Below, in pieces: positions 12,569 through 20,200 of a stretch of 22,532 nt of DNA. This DNA is from an uncultured Oscillospiraceae bacterium (lineage in GTDB: Bacteria > Bacillota_A > Clostridia > Oscillospirales > Oscillospiraceae): NCBI GenBank assembly GCA_900754605.1, contig CAAEDK010000307.1:1-22532 (forward strand). The letters are read 5' to 3'. A program made the position numbers and the translations under genes. The stretch's first letter is position 1. Each line of letters starts with the position of its first letter. The notes beneath the pieces are model-generated. The model made no database searches, had not been told where the DNA came from, and saw nothing but the letters and a program-made list of their open reading frames with translations.

Positions 12569-13731
12569 GCTGCAGCATCCTCCTTTCGGAGTTCCTCGTC
12601 CACCGCCCGGATACGGTGGCCGATGGCCTCGATGACGTTGACCGTCACGCCGTTGCCAGCCTGTTTATAAGCCTGGGCATCTGAGGTGATAGCCAGGATC
12701 TTGTCGATCTGCTCATCCTCGAACCCCTGGAGGCGAAAACATTCACGGGGCATCAGGCGGCGGATGCACCCGCCGCGCTCCACGATGCCCTGGATGCTGC
12801 TGGTCTCCAGTGTGTGGGCAATGTCGTGGCCCACACGCCCGCGCCGGGTGTTGCTCCCAGCATAGCCCAGATCAACTGTGTCTCCTGGGTAAGCTGCTTT
12901 CCAGCCTTTTTTGGTGGCCTCCTTGATGTACAGTACTCCAGACCGTTCCCTTGGATGGGTAGAGAGTGTTGTCTGCCCATAGCGGGCGGTGAGACAGCGG
13001 GCCTTGTCTGTCCGGTGCGGCGCGCCCGCGCTCAGATCCACGAAGGGGGCCGCCGGCGGGATCAGGTACAGCCCGGTTTTCACACCGAGTCCGCCCCCAC
13101 CAGCCGTCTGGGTACAGGCTACTCCTTCCGGGTCGTAGACCCGGTGTCCCTGCGACCCTCCAAGGACTTGTATAAGAGCTTTTCCATCTGTTCCAAAGAC
13201 AGGAAGTATTTTTCCGGCGCATCGGGGATCAAGATAGCAGATAAGGAACACCCGTTTCCTTGATTGGGGAACTCCAAAATGTTTTGAGTTAAGCACAGTC
13301 CATTCGACATGATACCCCAAGTCATCCAATGCGGAGAGGATGGCCGCAAAGGTCTTCCCATGGTCATGCGATAAAAGGCCGGGAACATTTTCAAGCAGCA
13401 GATACCGTGGCCGTTTGGCTTCAGCCAGTCGGGCAATTTCAAAGAACAAAGTGCCTCGGGCGTCGGCAAATCCTTTCCTTCGGCCAGCATTAGAAAATGC
13501 CTGGCAGGGGAATCCCCCGCACAGCAGGTCGAATTGGGGCAGGTCGTCTGGGTCAATGGCTCTTGCATCTGGATAATATCGTTCCTCCTCTCGGATGTCG
13601 TGGATGGCACGGTAGCTGGCTTCAGCATACTTGTCGATCTCGCAGTGGCCAACGCACTGGAACCCGCCCACACGGGTCAGTCCAGCCCGAAAACCGCCCA
13701 CCCCGGCAAACATATCAAAATAACGGATCAG
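12565..13731 (-). CDS. DNA (cytosine-5) methyltransferase
   Basis: This enzyme methylates cytosine at C5 in a specific DNA sequence. Motifs, numbered from a CTG start at 13731: I, FDMFAGVGGFRAG (about 5-17); IV, GGFPCQAFSNAGRRKG with catalytic Cys76; VI, ENV at 114-116; VIII, QSRKR at 156-160; then the target-recognition region; IX, RRLMPRECFRLQGF; and X, QAGNGVTVN. The protein is complete (388 aa). The first ATG, 13713, would begin inside motif I and has no ribosome site. CTG 13731 restores IRYFD in front of motif I, makes a four-base CTGA overlap with the upstream stop, and lies 12 bases after AGGAGGG. No restriction endonuclease lies beside it, so an anti-restriction or regulatory methylase is likely. 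Confidence 0.95.
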   Translation of the reverse strand: MIRYFDMFAGVGGFRAGLTRVGGFQCVGHCEIDKYAEASYRAIHDIREEERYYPDARAIDPDDLPQFDLLCGGFPCQAFSNAGRRKGFADARGTLFFEIARLAEAKRPRYLLLENVPGLLSHDHGKTFAAILSALDDLGYHVEWTVLNSKHFGVPQSRKRVFLICYLDPRCAGKILPVFGTDGKALIQVLGGSQGHRVYDPEGVACTQTAGGGGLGVKTGLYLIPPAAPFVDLSAGAPHRTDKARCLTARYGQTTLSTHPRERSGVLYIKEATKKGWKAAYPGDTVDLGYAGSNTRRGRVGHDIAHTLETSSIQGIVERGGCIRRLMPRECFRLQGFEDEQIDKILAITSDAQAYKQAGNGVTVNVIEAIGHRIRAVDEELRKEDAAA

Positions 13732-14018
13732 GTCATATCATCTCCCTCCTGAAGCGCACGCAGAAAGCCGAGGACGCTTTCATCCACGTCCCTACCCTGC
13801 TTCGTTTGTTCGCTTTTACACTGGATATCCCGCAGTTCCTCCCGGATCAGGCCCCGCATGGCAGAGAGAAGGGCGTCCTGCTCCTGTGCTTTGCAAACCA
13901 TCCGGCATACCGCGTCAGTGCGTTGTCCCGCAGGGATGGCTCGCAGGATACGCCACGCTTCCCGTTGGTAAGGGGAGGACAACGAGAAGGAGAGGTTCAG
14001 CCGCCGTTTCTCAGCCAT
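13728..14018 (-). CDS. ParR-like ribbon-helix-helix partner of ParM
   Basis: The N-terminal stretch EKRRLNLSFSLSSPYQREAW followed by ILRAIPAGQRTDAVCRMVCK has the strand-helix-turn-helix layout of a ribbon-helix-helix DNA-binding domain. Its size (96 aa) and position directly after parM fit the adaptor protein ParR, which links centromere DNA to the actin-like filament. The rest is helical with an acidic end. I start at ATG 14018, which overlaps the parM stop by eight bases and has GGAG about ten bases upstream; the longer frame to 14066 runs back into parM. The ParR call rests on shape and context, not on a clear family match. Confidence 0.65.
   Translation of the reverse strand: MAEKRRLNLSFSLSSPYQREAWRILRAIPAGQRTDAVCRMVCKAQEQDALLSAMRGLIREELRDIQCKSEQTKQGRDVDESVLGFLRALQEGDDMT
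13744..13750 (-). promoter_or_regulatory. Shine-Dalgarno supporting a CTG start for the cytosine methyltransferase
   Basis: AGGAGGG lies 12 bases before the CTG at 13729-13731, but 30 bases before the first ATG (13711-13713). The spacing favours CTG, though it is longer than ideal. Confidence 0.35.
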
Positions 14019-14949
14019 CCCGTCCGCTCCGTTCTCCCCGCGACATCTGGGCCACAATGCGTTCATATCCCTTGGCGTTCAGACATACGTCATCCAGGAT
14101 AAAAGGCCGGAAAAGGCCCTCAACGGCCCCACCGTGCCGTTTCATCAGGGCTGCGCCGCCGCCCAGGAATACTGTGGGCATGGCCCGCACATCCAGACCG
14201 CTCTCCGTGATGGTGGAAAGCAGTCCCCGTACATACTTGTCCGCTTGGGCATGGATGACAGCGCGGACTCGCTCATCCATGCTGGCCGAGTCACCACGCA
14301 GGACGCTCTCGATCTGAGGTGCGGTCAGGGAAAGGCCAAACAGCCGCCGCACCTGCTCTCCAATCTCATCCACACAGCGGATCATGCCCAACTCCAGGCT
14401 GCGGCAGGTGGCGGCGTTGGGGATTCGTCTGTCCAGGCGCATCAGATCCACCGTCCAGCCCCCGATATCCGCCACGATGACAGAGGGTTCGTCCAGCAGT
14501 TCCGGTTGGGTCAGAACAGCCGCATAGCCCTGGGGGAACAGAGACACATCCGAAACGGTGATGGTATAACTTTCGCCCTCATACCGAAAGGTCACCGGCC
14601 CACCAGCCCGGAGCAGATAGTCACGGAATGCTTTCTTATCCCGCCCAAAACTAGTCAGGGGCAAGCCTGCTGCCAAATGGATATCTGCCATACCATTTGT
14701 TCCCCGAAAGCCCATCTCCATGGCGATGGCCGCAAGGGTCAGAAGGTAATAGTCCTCTGTCTGGGTTTTGTCTTTTTGGAGCGGCTGGCGGCCGCTGCCC
14801 ACTACATAAAACTTTCCGCCATACTCCAACACACCTTTTCGGGTGTAGGGTTCGTGCTCATATTCCACCAATCCAGTGGGAAACGTACAGTGTGTAGTTT
14901 TCATGGCCGCATAGCCATGGTCCACGCCGATCATAATGGGTTCGCTCAT
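14011..14949 (-). CDS. parM: ParM/StbA-like actin-family ATPase
   Basis: This is an actin-like filament protein that would push element copies apart at cell division. Actin-fold motifs are visible: phosphate 1, IGVDHGYAAMK (residues 7-17); phosphate 2, VADIGGWTVDLMRLD (159-173); and the adenosine motif, TVFLGGGAALM (259-269). At 312 aa it is the usual length for plasmid ParM proteins. GAGGT lies about nine bases before the ATG. It is followed by a ParR-like gene, so a type II partition module is likely, presumably stabilising an extrachromosomal or replicating form of the element. No obvious iteron-type centromere was found just upstream. Confidence 0.9.
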   Translation of the reverse strand: MSEPIMIGVDHGYAAMKTTHCTFPTGLVEYEHEPYTRKGVLEYGGKFYVVGSGRQPLQKDKTQTEDYYLLTLAAIAMEMGFRGTNGMADIHLAAGLPLTSFGRDKKAFRDYLLRAGGPVTFRYEGESYTITVSDVSLFPQGYAAVLTQPELLDEPSVIVADIGGWTVDLMRLDRRIPNAATCRSLELGMIRCVDEIGEQVRRLFGLSLTAPQIESVLRGDSASMDERVRAVIHAQADKYVRGLLSTITESGLDVRAMPTVFLGGGAALMKRHGGAVEGLFRPFILDDVCLNAKGYERIVAQMSRGERSGRDG

Positions 14950-14971
14950 CTGGTGTTACCTCGATTCTTCC

Positions 14972-15064
14972 TCACTTTTTCTTTTCTGGGCCGTCGCGCG
15001 GGCCGGTCGGACCTTTACGCCATTGGTGTGCCATGCGCCTTTGTTGATCTTTGCTATCGAGCAT
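14972..15064 (-). CDS. Possible 30-residue basic peptide
   Basis: An ATG at 15064 opens a frame beginning MLDSKDQQRRMAHQWRKGPT and ending PEKKK at a TGA (14972-14974). It fills most of the only notable gap in the train, overlapping the preceding gene by 11 bases and stopping 22 bases before parM. GGAGG is only two bases from the ATG, too close for good initiation. It may be a real small basic protein or chance. Confidence 0.3.
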   Translation of the reverse strand: MLDSKDQQRRMAHQWRKGPTGPRDGPEKKK

Positions 15065-15464
15065 CGCCTCCTCTGCTCATTTTCTTTCCTTCTTCTTTTT
15101 TGAGTGTTGGTTTTTCCAAACCCATACGCTCCAGCGCTTTGGCATAGAGCTGCCGTGCAAACGCCTGGTATTCTTCGGTGGAGGTATCCACCTCCCGCAG
15201 AATGGCCCGCTCATAGGTGGTCCCAGGCACGACCTCCCAGGAGACGGCCCCGAAATGGGCGGCGGTGAGGTAACGCAGGAGCTCATGGCCATTGGCCTCT
15301 TCAAACCGGCCACAGGCGTCCTCGTAGGGAAACTCCTCCCATAAGTTTCGGATGCCGGTGATCTCCCCAGCCGCACGGAACAGGCGGAAGCCCTCCGGGT
15401 CCAGCTGGGGGGCGGCCCCCTCATAACGCGCCCGAATGGTATCTGCGGTATCCAATACACTCAC
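15054..15464 (-). CDS. Hypothetical protein
   Basis: This is not a family I recognise. The 136-residue acidic protein starts at GTG 15464 in a GTGA overlap with the preceding stop, with AGGAGG about nine bases upstream. Visible segments are TADTIRARYEGAAPQLDPEG, FRLFRAAGEITGIRNLWEE, a HELLRYLTAAHFG helix, and EEYQAFARQLYAKALERMG before a lysine-rich tail. It is likely cytoplasmic and mainly helical. Confidence 0.75.
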   Translation of the reverse strand: MSVLDTADTIRARYEGAAPQLDPEGFRLFRAAGEITGIRNLWEEFPYEDACGRFEEANGHELLRYLTAAHFGAVSWEVVPGTTYERAILREVDTSTEEYQAFARQLYAKALERMGLEKPTLKKEEGKKMSRGGDAR

Positions 15465-15895
15465 GATTCCTTCCTCCTACCCAGCATAAGATTTCCCACC
15501 AGACGATCCAGCACACGGATACGGCGGCGCACCTTGCCGGCGGAATCATCCAGGCCATTCATCTGGCTATGGATACGGTGGCGGATAGCCTTGAGGGCCT
15601 GCTGGTCGCTGCAGCACTCCACCACGATGTACTCACTGCCGCGGGCCAACACCTCGCGGCGCCCCTCCTCATCCCGGATACTGGCCATGAGCCGCTGCCC
15701 CAGCCGTTTCCGGTAGCTGTCCTGGAGTCGCTCCACGTCTGCCTCCACACCGTGCTTTTTCAAAATGGCAGCGATCTCCCCAGAGCCGATCCGCAGATCA
15801 GCCCCCAGCTTTTCCAGGATCTCCACTTCCGCCTCCAAGGGCAGGAGCGGCTTGCCAGGAGGCCCTGCCCCATGAATTGGCTTCTGTTTACGCAA
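15461..15895 (-). CDS. Hypothetical basic protein
   Basis: No family is recognised. It has 144 residues, starting at TTG 15895 with AAGGAGGG 10-11 bases upstream and overlapping parB by eight bases. A proline-rich start (KPIHGAGPPGKPLLPLEAEV) is followed by helices (EIAAILKKHGVEADVERLQD; QQALKAIRHRIHSQMN) and a strongly basic end (AGKVRRRIRVLDRLVGNLML). Its place directly after parB and its basic character suggest a DNA-associated role, but nothing specific can be said. Confidence 0.75.
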   Translation of the reverse strand: MRKQKPIHGAGPPGKPLLPLEAEVEILEKLGADLRIGSGEIAAILKKHGVEADVERLQDSYRKRLGQRLMASIRDEEGRREVLARGSEYIVVECCSDQQALKAIRHRIHSQMNGLDDSAGKVRRRIRVLDRLVGNLMLGRRKES

Positions 15896-16823
15896 TGCTC
15901 TCGTTCCCTCCTTGATCCTTCAGCATAGTCCCCAGGATATTAGCGATGGCGGTAAACACCTCCGCCAGTTCACGGGCCTCCTGCGCGCTGTCCCTGATCT
16001 CATCCTGGTTCATGCGTGTACACTCCGCCCAGATCCGCACGTTTTCCTCTGTGGGTGTCAGCAGGACCGCTTTTTCAAACGCCTTGCAAAACAGCCCCGC
16101 GATCTTGTGCCTGCGGGCTGAGTCCTCATCCCCCTGGCGGATCTCCTTTTTTGCCTTTTCCAGTTCCACCGCCAGGGCCGCGGCTTCCTCCCGCCGCTCC
16201 TCCGGCAAATCCCGCACCTGACGGGTGATGTTGTAGCCCTGGTTGATGGACAGGTCCCCGCTGTCCAGGGCTTCCTTCACGGCGGGAGGAGCGTGTTCCC
16301 CGATCTGCATCACCTTGCCCATCGTGCGTTCGCCCAGGCCGACAGTATCCGCCAGCTCTTTGCGGGTATCAATGGGAGAAATCGGGTTCGGCAATGTTGC
16401 CAAACCCGATTTTGCATCCTCGCTTTTCTGATCTCCGCCCCCTGCGGACATATTCCTCCTGGCCCTGGCTTCAATGTCCGGTTTCAGCTTCAGGACGATC
16501 TTGCCCAATTCCCACTTATCCAGGTTGCGGCGGCCCTTTTGGGTATCCAGTGCCCACTGCTTGGCCTCCAGCAGATCCACGAAGGAAAACACGGCCATCT
16601 CATAGGGAATGCCATGCTGCTGGCATAGCTTCTGGCGGTTGTGACCATCTACGATGACCATATCCTCATTGACGATGACTGGGGCATAGCAGCCATTTGC
16701 CAAGAGGTCTGCTTCCAGCACAGCCAGCTGCTCCCCGCTCAAAGGGGGGAGCAGCTCAGCCATCTCCGACAGCACGGTGGGCATACGCTCCTTGCTGTTG
16801 TATCGGATGCCGGTGTTGCGCAT
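15888..16823 (-). CDS. parB: ParB/Srx-domain partition-like protein
   Basis: The N-terminal half has the ParB/sulfiredoxin fold signature: LEADLLANGCYAPVIVNEDM followed by VIVDGHNRQKLCQQHG, with DGHNR at residues 59-63. A helix-turn-helix-like region follows (IDTRKELADTVGLGERTMGK and SINQGYNITRQVRDLP), then a charged helical end. At 311 aa it is a normal size. There is no ParA gene beside it in the window, so it may act as a solitary DNA-binding or CTP/ATP-using ParB-like protein of mobile elements instead of a classical partition protein. Its ATG overlaps the ssb stop by one base. A near-perfect inverted repeat lies inside the linker (16379-16412). Confidence 0.88.
   Translation of the reverse strand: MRNTGIRYNSKERMPTVLSEMAELLPPLSGEQLAVLEADLLANGCYAPVIVNEDMVIVDGHNRQKLCQQHGIPYEMAVFSFVDLLEAKQWALDTQKGRRNLDKWELGKIVLKLKPDIEARARRNMSAGGGDQKSEDAKSGLATLPNPISPIDTRKELADTVGLGERTMGKVMQIGEHAPPAVKEALDSGDLSINQGYNITRQVRDLPEERREEAAALAVELEKAKKEIRQGDEDSARRHKIAGLFCKAFEKAVLLTPTEENVRIWAECTRMNQDEIRDSAQEARELAEVFTAIANILGTMLKDQGGNESIA
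16379..16412. repeat. 16-base inverted repeat inside parB
   Basis: Arms at 16379-16394 and 16397-16412 match with a single mismatch around a two-base centre (AAATCGGGTTCGGCAA against its partner). It falls in the variable linker between GGGDQKSEDA and PIDTRKELA. The size is that of a ParB-type binding site, but the sequence does not resemble chromosomal parS. Confidence 0.6.
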
Positions 16824-17179
16824 CAGGCGGCCTCCGCTTCGGCCTGAACACCTTCCTCCACCTTCCGGGGAGAGAGGAACTCCACCTCCGTGGCTTTGAT
16901 CAGGAAACCGGGCTGGCGGTCAGGGTCATCCGCAAAGGAGATGGTCTCGAAGTCGCCTGCAGCAGCCAGCTTGCAGCCCTTCCAGGCAAACTCTGCACAG
17001 CGTTCCGCCAGAGGGCCGCGTACCTTGATGGAGATAAAGTCAGTGAGCCGGTTGCCGTCCCGATCCCGGTAGCGGCGATCCGAAGCAATGCGCAGGATGG
17101 CGTAGGGCTTTCCGGTAGTCTCGCTCACCTTCAGCTCCACGTCGTTGGTCAGGTTTCCGATGGCAGTGATCTTCAGCAT
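16823..17179 (-). CDS. ssb: Single-stranded DNA-binding protein
   Basis: This OB-fold protein coats single-stranded DNA during transfer or replication. The N-terminal pattern is typical: LKITAIGNLTNDVELKVSET, PYAILRIASDRRYRDRDGN, TDFISIKVRGPLAERCAEF and KGCKLAAAGDFE. At 118 aa it is short. Its tail (EEGVQAEAEAA) is acidic but lacks the DDDIPF-like tip through which cellular SSB recruits repair proteins. It is the first gene of the long train, with AAAAGGAG nine bases before the ATG. No convincing promoter is visible in the roughly 50 bases upstream of it. Confidence 0.92.
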   Translation of the reverse strand: MLKITAIGNLTNDVELKVSETTGKPYAILRIASDRRYRDRDGNRLTDFISIKVRGPLAERCAEFAWKGCKLAAAGDFETISFADDPDRQPGFLIKATEVEFLSPRKVEEGVQAEAEAA

Positions 17180-17230
17180 AGTTCATTTCTCCTTTTCATG
17201 TTGGTGATAAATATCGTTAATGAATGTTGC

Positions 17231-17270
17231 AAAAATATCGTGGACCTGCCCCAGAGAGCAGGTCCACGAT
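17231..17270 (-). terminator. Intrinsic terminator of the adhesin gene
   Basis: Arms 17237-17249 and 17258-17270 pair perfectly over 13 bases around an 8-base loop. On the minus strand TTTTT follows one base later (17235-17231). It starts seven bases after the adhesin stop codon, so the adhesin is a separate transcript from the ssb train. Confidence 0.85.
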
Positions 17271-17277
17271 GTATAGA

Positions 17278-20200
17278 TCAATAGCCGGTACGGGGCAGAG
17301 GAATGGGTTTTCCATACACCTTCGTCACCCACCGGCTGATAGCCTGGACCCAGGTCCCGTTGTACACGCCGCCTACATCCGCGATGTTGACGAAGCTGGA
17401 ACCTGCATTCAGATTGGAAACTGCGGTACAGTTCAGATAGGGCTTCTCCACCTGGGCAAAACCTGCGGGAGCCTGACCGAACACAAACATGATCTCGGTC
17501 ACACGTTCATTGCCGGCAAGACCAAGAGCAGCCGCAGAGGCGTCCAGCGTATAGCTTTTGCTGGTAGAGAGATTGTCTGCCAAAGTGCGGTGCTCTCCGC
17601 CATTCACCCGGTAGGTGATCTTATAAGTACCGGGGAAATTCCAGGTCCCGGTCACTACCGTGCTCAATCTTACCTGAGCGGGCAGGCTGTCCCGGAAATA
17701 GAAGCTGTCCAGACGGACGTTTGAGGTATTGGAAATACCGGAGAAGGTGTAACGGACCGGCTGGCCGCTCATTGCTTCCTTCGGGCCTGTCTTGGCGATG
17801 GACACACCAGTGGTCAGGCTCTTGTTGGTCACCTCAAAGCGCACGATCTGTCCCTCATGCTCCAGGTAGGCGGTCAGTTCCTGCTCATTCACGCCGTAGT
17901 TGGATGGAGCCTTGACCTCCCGGATGGTGTAGCGGGAGAGGGGCAGGGGCTTGGAAACCGCCAGCCCCCGGCTGTCAGATCGGATGGTGTCTACCACGTT
18001 CCCAGCCTTGTCCGTGATCTCAAACACGGCCCCCTCCAACAGCGTCCCGGCAGGCAGTCCGGTGGTGGGGTTGTAGTCGGCGGACTTCTTCACGATCTGG
18101 ATCTGCCCTGTGATGGGGGTGTTCTTCCAGGTCACTTTCGTAGTTTCCCCCGCCTTGACATAGACAGTGCGCTCCTGAGTGTCCGGGATATATCCCTCAT
18201 TCTCCAATTCACGCAGGTAATAGCGGCCCGAAACAGTCAGATCCTCAAACCAGGCATAGCCCCGGTCATCGGTGGTCTGCTGGTCAATGGGGTTGTGTCC
18301 GCTGTCGTAGAGGATGAAGGACACGCCGGGGATGCCCTTGCCGTCGGCGGTGGAAATTTTATGGAGCAGGATGCCGGAGAGGGGCGCGTTGGTCACAGTG
18401 AGCGGAGGGCAGCTCCCATCTTTTACAGTGAAATAGTGGGGCGTGTTGTCCAGTTTGAAGCCCTCGGCACTCTCCGTTTCCACCGCATAATAGCTATCAT
18501 CCTCCAGCGTAACAAAGACGCTGCCAGTTTTCCCCGTGGTCACGGTGTCCACCAGAGCGTCATCGCTGACCCGCCGGATCTCGAAGGTGGTGTTGGGGAT
18601 ACGCTTGGTTTTGTCAGCAGAACTGACCTTGATGATCTCTACACCTCCCACGGCGTTGTTGTAAAAACGGAGGGTCTGCGTGTCGTTGGGGTTGATGGTG
18701 ACGGTCTGGCTCTGGCTGTCCGGGTCGATGGTATATCCAGACACGCTCTCCAGTTCCGTTGCGATGACGGTGCCGGTTACCCCGGACAAGGTGATCTTAC
18801 CTGTGGAGTCAGAATAGTAGATGCCCTTGCTGGACAGGGTGCCGCCCCCGTCATCCACATAGCGGCCATCCGCGTATTTGATCTCAAACTTGACGCCCTC
18901 CAGGGGAACGGTCTTGGTCCCGTTCCGGCCCCACTTTTCGATCACCAGATTGCCCAGGGGCTTATTCCGAAATTCCAGAGTGACGGTCTGGCCCGCCTTG
19001 ACCTGGACGGTCTGGGGGACATCATCCAACAGGTATCCGGGTTTGGCCCTGGTTTCCTTCACCACCAGCGAGGTGCCGGGGGCGACATTTTCCACCAGGA
19101 AGGAACCCGCGCTGTCCGTCACAAATTTACCGTTATTGTCGCCTACCACGGCTCCGTCTGAGGTGGTCACGAAGAACTCCACCCCGGAAAGCGGGAGCTT
19201 CTTATCATCGTCCGACACCTTCTTGACCAGGACGGCCCCCTTGGGTGCGTTGGAAAAATAGAGGGTCACAATGTCCTGATCCTCGCCGGAGATATAGAAA
19301 GACTGGGGGGCGCTGTCAATGACGTGGGCCCCGTCGCTCTCCAGTTCCTCGCAGATATAGTAGCCCTTTTTGAGCCCGGTCGCTGTGAAGGAGCCGTTGG
19401 CCGAGGACACATAGTTGCCGATGACTGTGCCGCCGCTGCCGCTGACCTCGCCGCCCAGGTATTTCAGTTGGAACCGGCAGCCGGAAATTCCAGCTCCGGT
19501 CACACTGTCCTGCTTGTAGACTACCAGAGCGGACAAAGGTGTATTTTCAAACAGGAATGTATGACCCTTGCCAGCGGGGATAAACGCTTCCTGAGTGTCG
19601 CTGTCCTTGATGGAAAATCCAGTGGGCGGGGCCAACTCCTTTACTCGGAACCAGCCGTCCCGCAGACCATTGGCCGGGCCGGTCAGCTCGATGCGGCCAT
19701 TTTCGTCCGTTGTGAATACGCCCAGGTCGTTGAGTTCGCCGGTTTCTGTATCATTGCTGGCGTACCACACCTGAAAACGAACATTGGGGAGGCGGTCATG
19801 GGTGATGCTGTTCTCCTTGATGATCTCAATGACAGGCCGCTTGTGGTCGTAAAAATATGCTTCCCGGTCCCGGTTGGGGTACAGGGTGATATACTGGTCC
19901 GGGGCGTCCACCAGATAGGCGTCATTTCCCACAGATCGCTCGGAAATCTTGAAAACCCCTGGCCAGAGGTTAGGGACAGTCACAGACCCGTCCGGCCCGG
20001 TGGTCACTTCGGCAACGCTGTGGCCGTCCGCTGCCTCCAACAAAAAGGTGGTGTTGGGAATGGGGATGGAGTGATCGTCGGCGTCAAATTTCCAGATGGT
20101 AAGGTTGGGCCGCTTATCATTTTGCAGGCAGATAGTGGCGTCCTTTCCGGGGAACAGCTGCACATGGTACTCGGTGGGGTCCAGCAGGTGATCCGATACT

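Noticed and set aside
17204..17232. Possible promoter ahead of ssb (TTGCAA and TTATCA/TATCAC)
   Set aside because: The -10 match is weak and the -35 overlaps the adhesin terminator T run; not strong enough to list.
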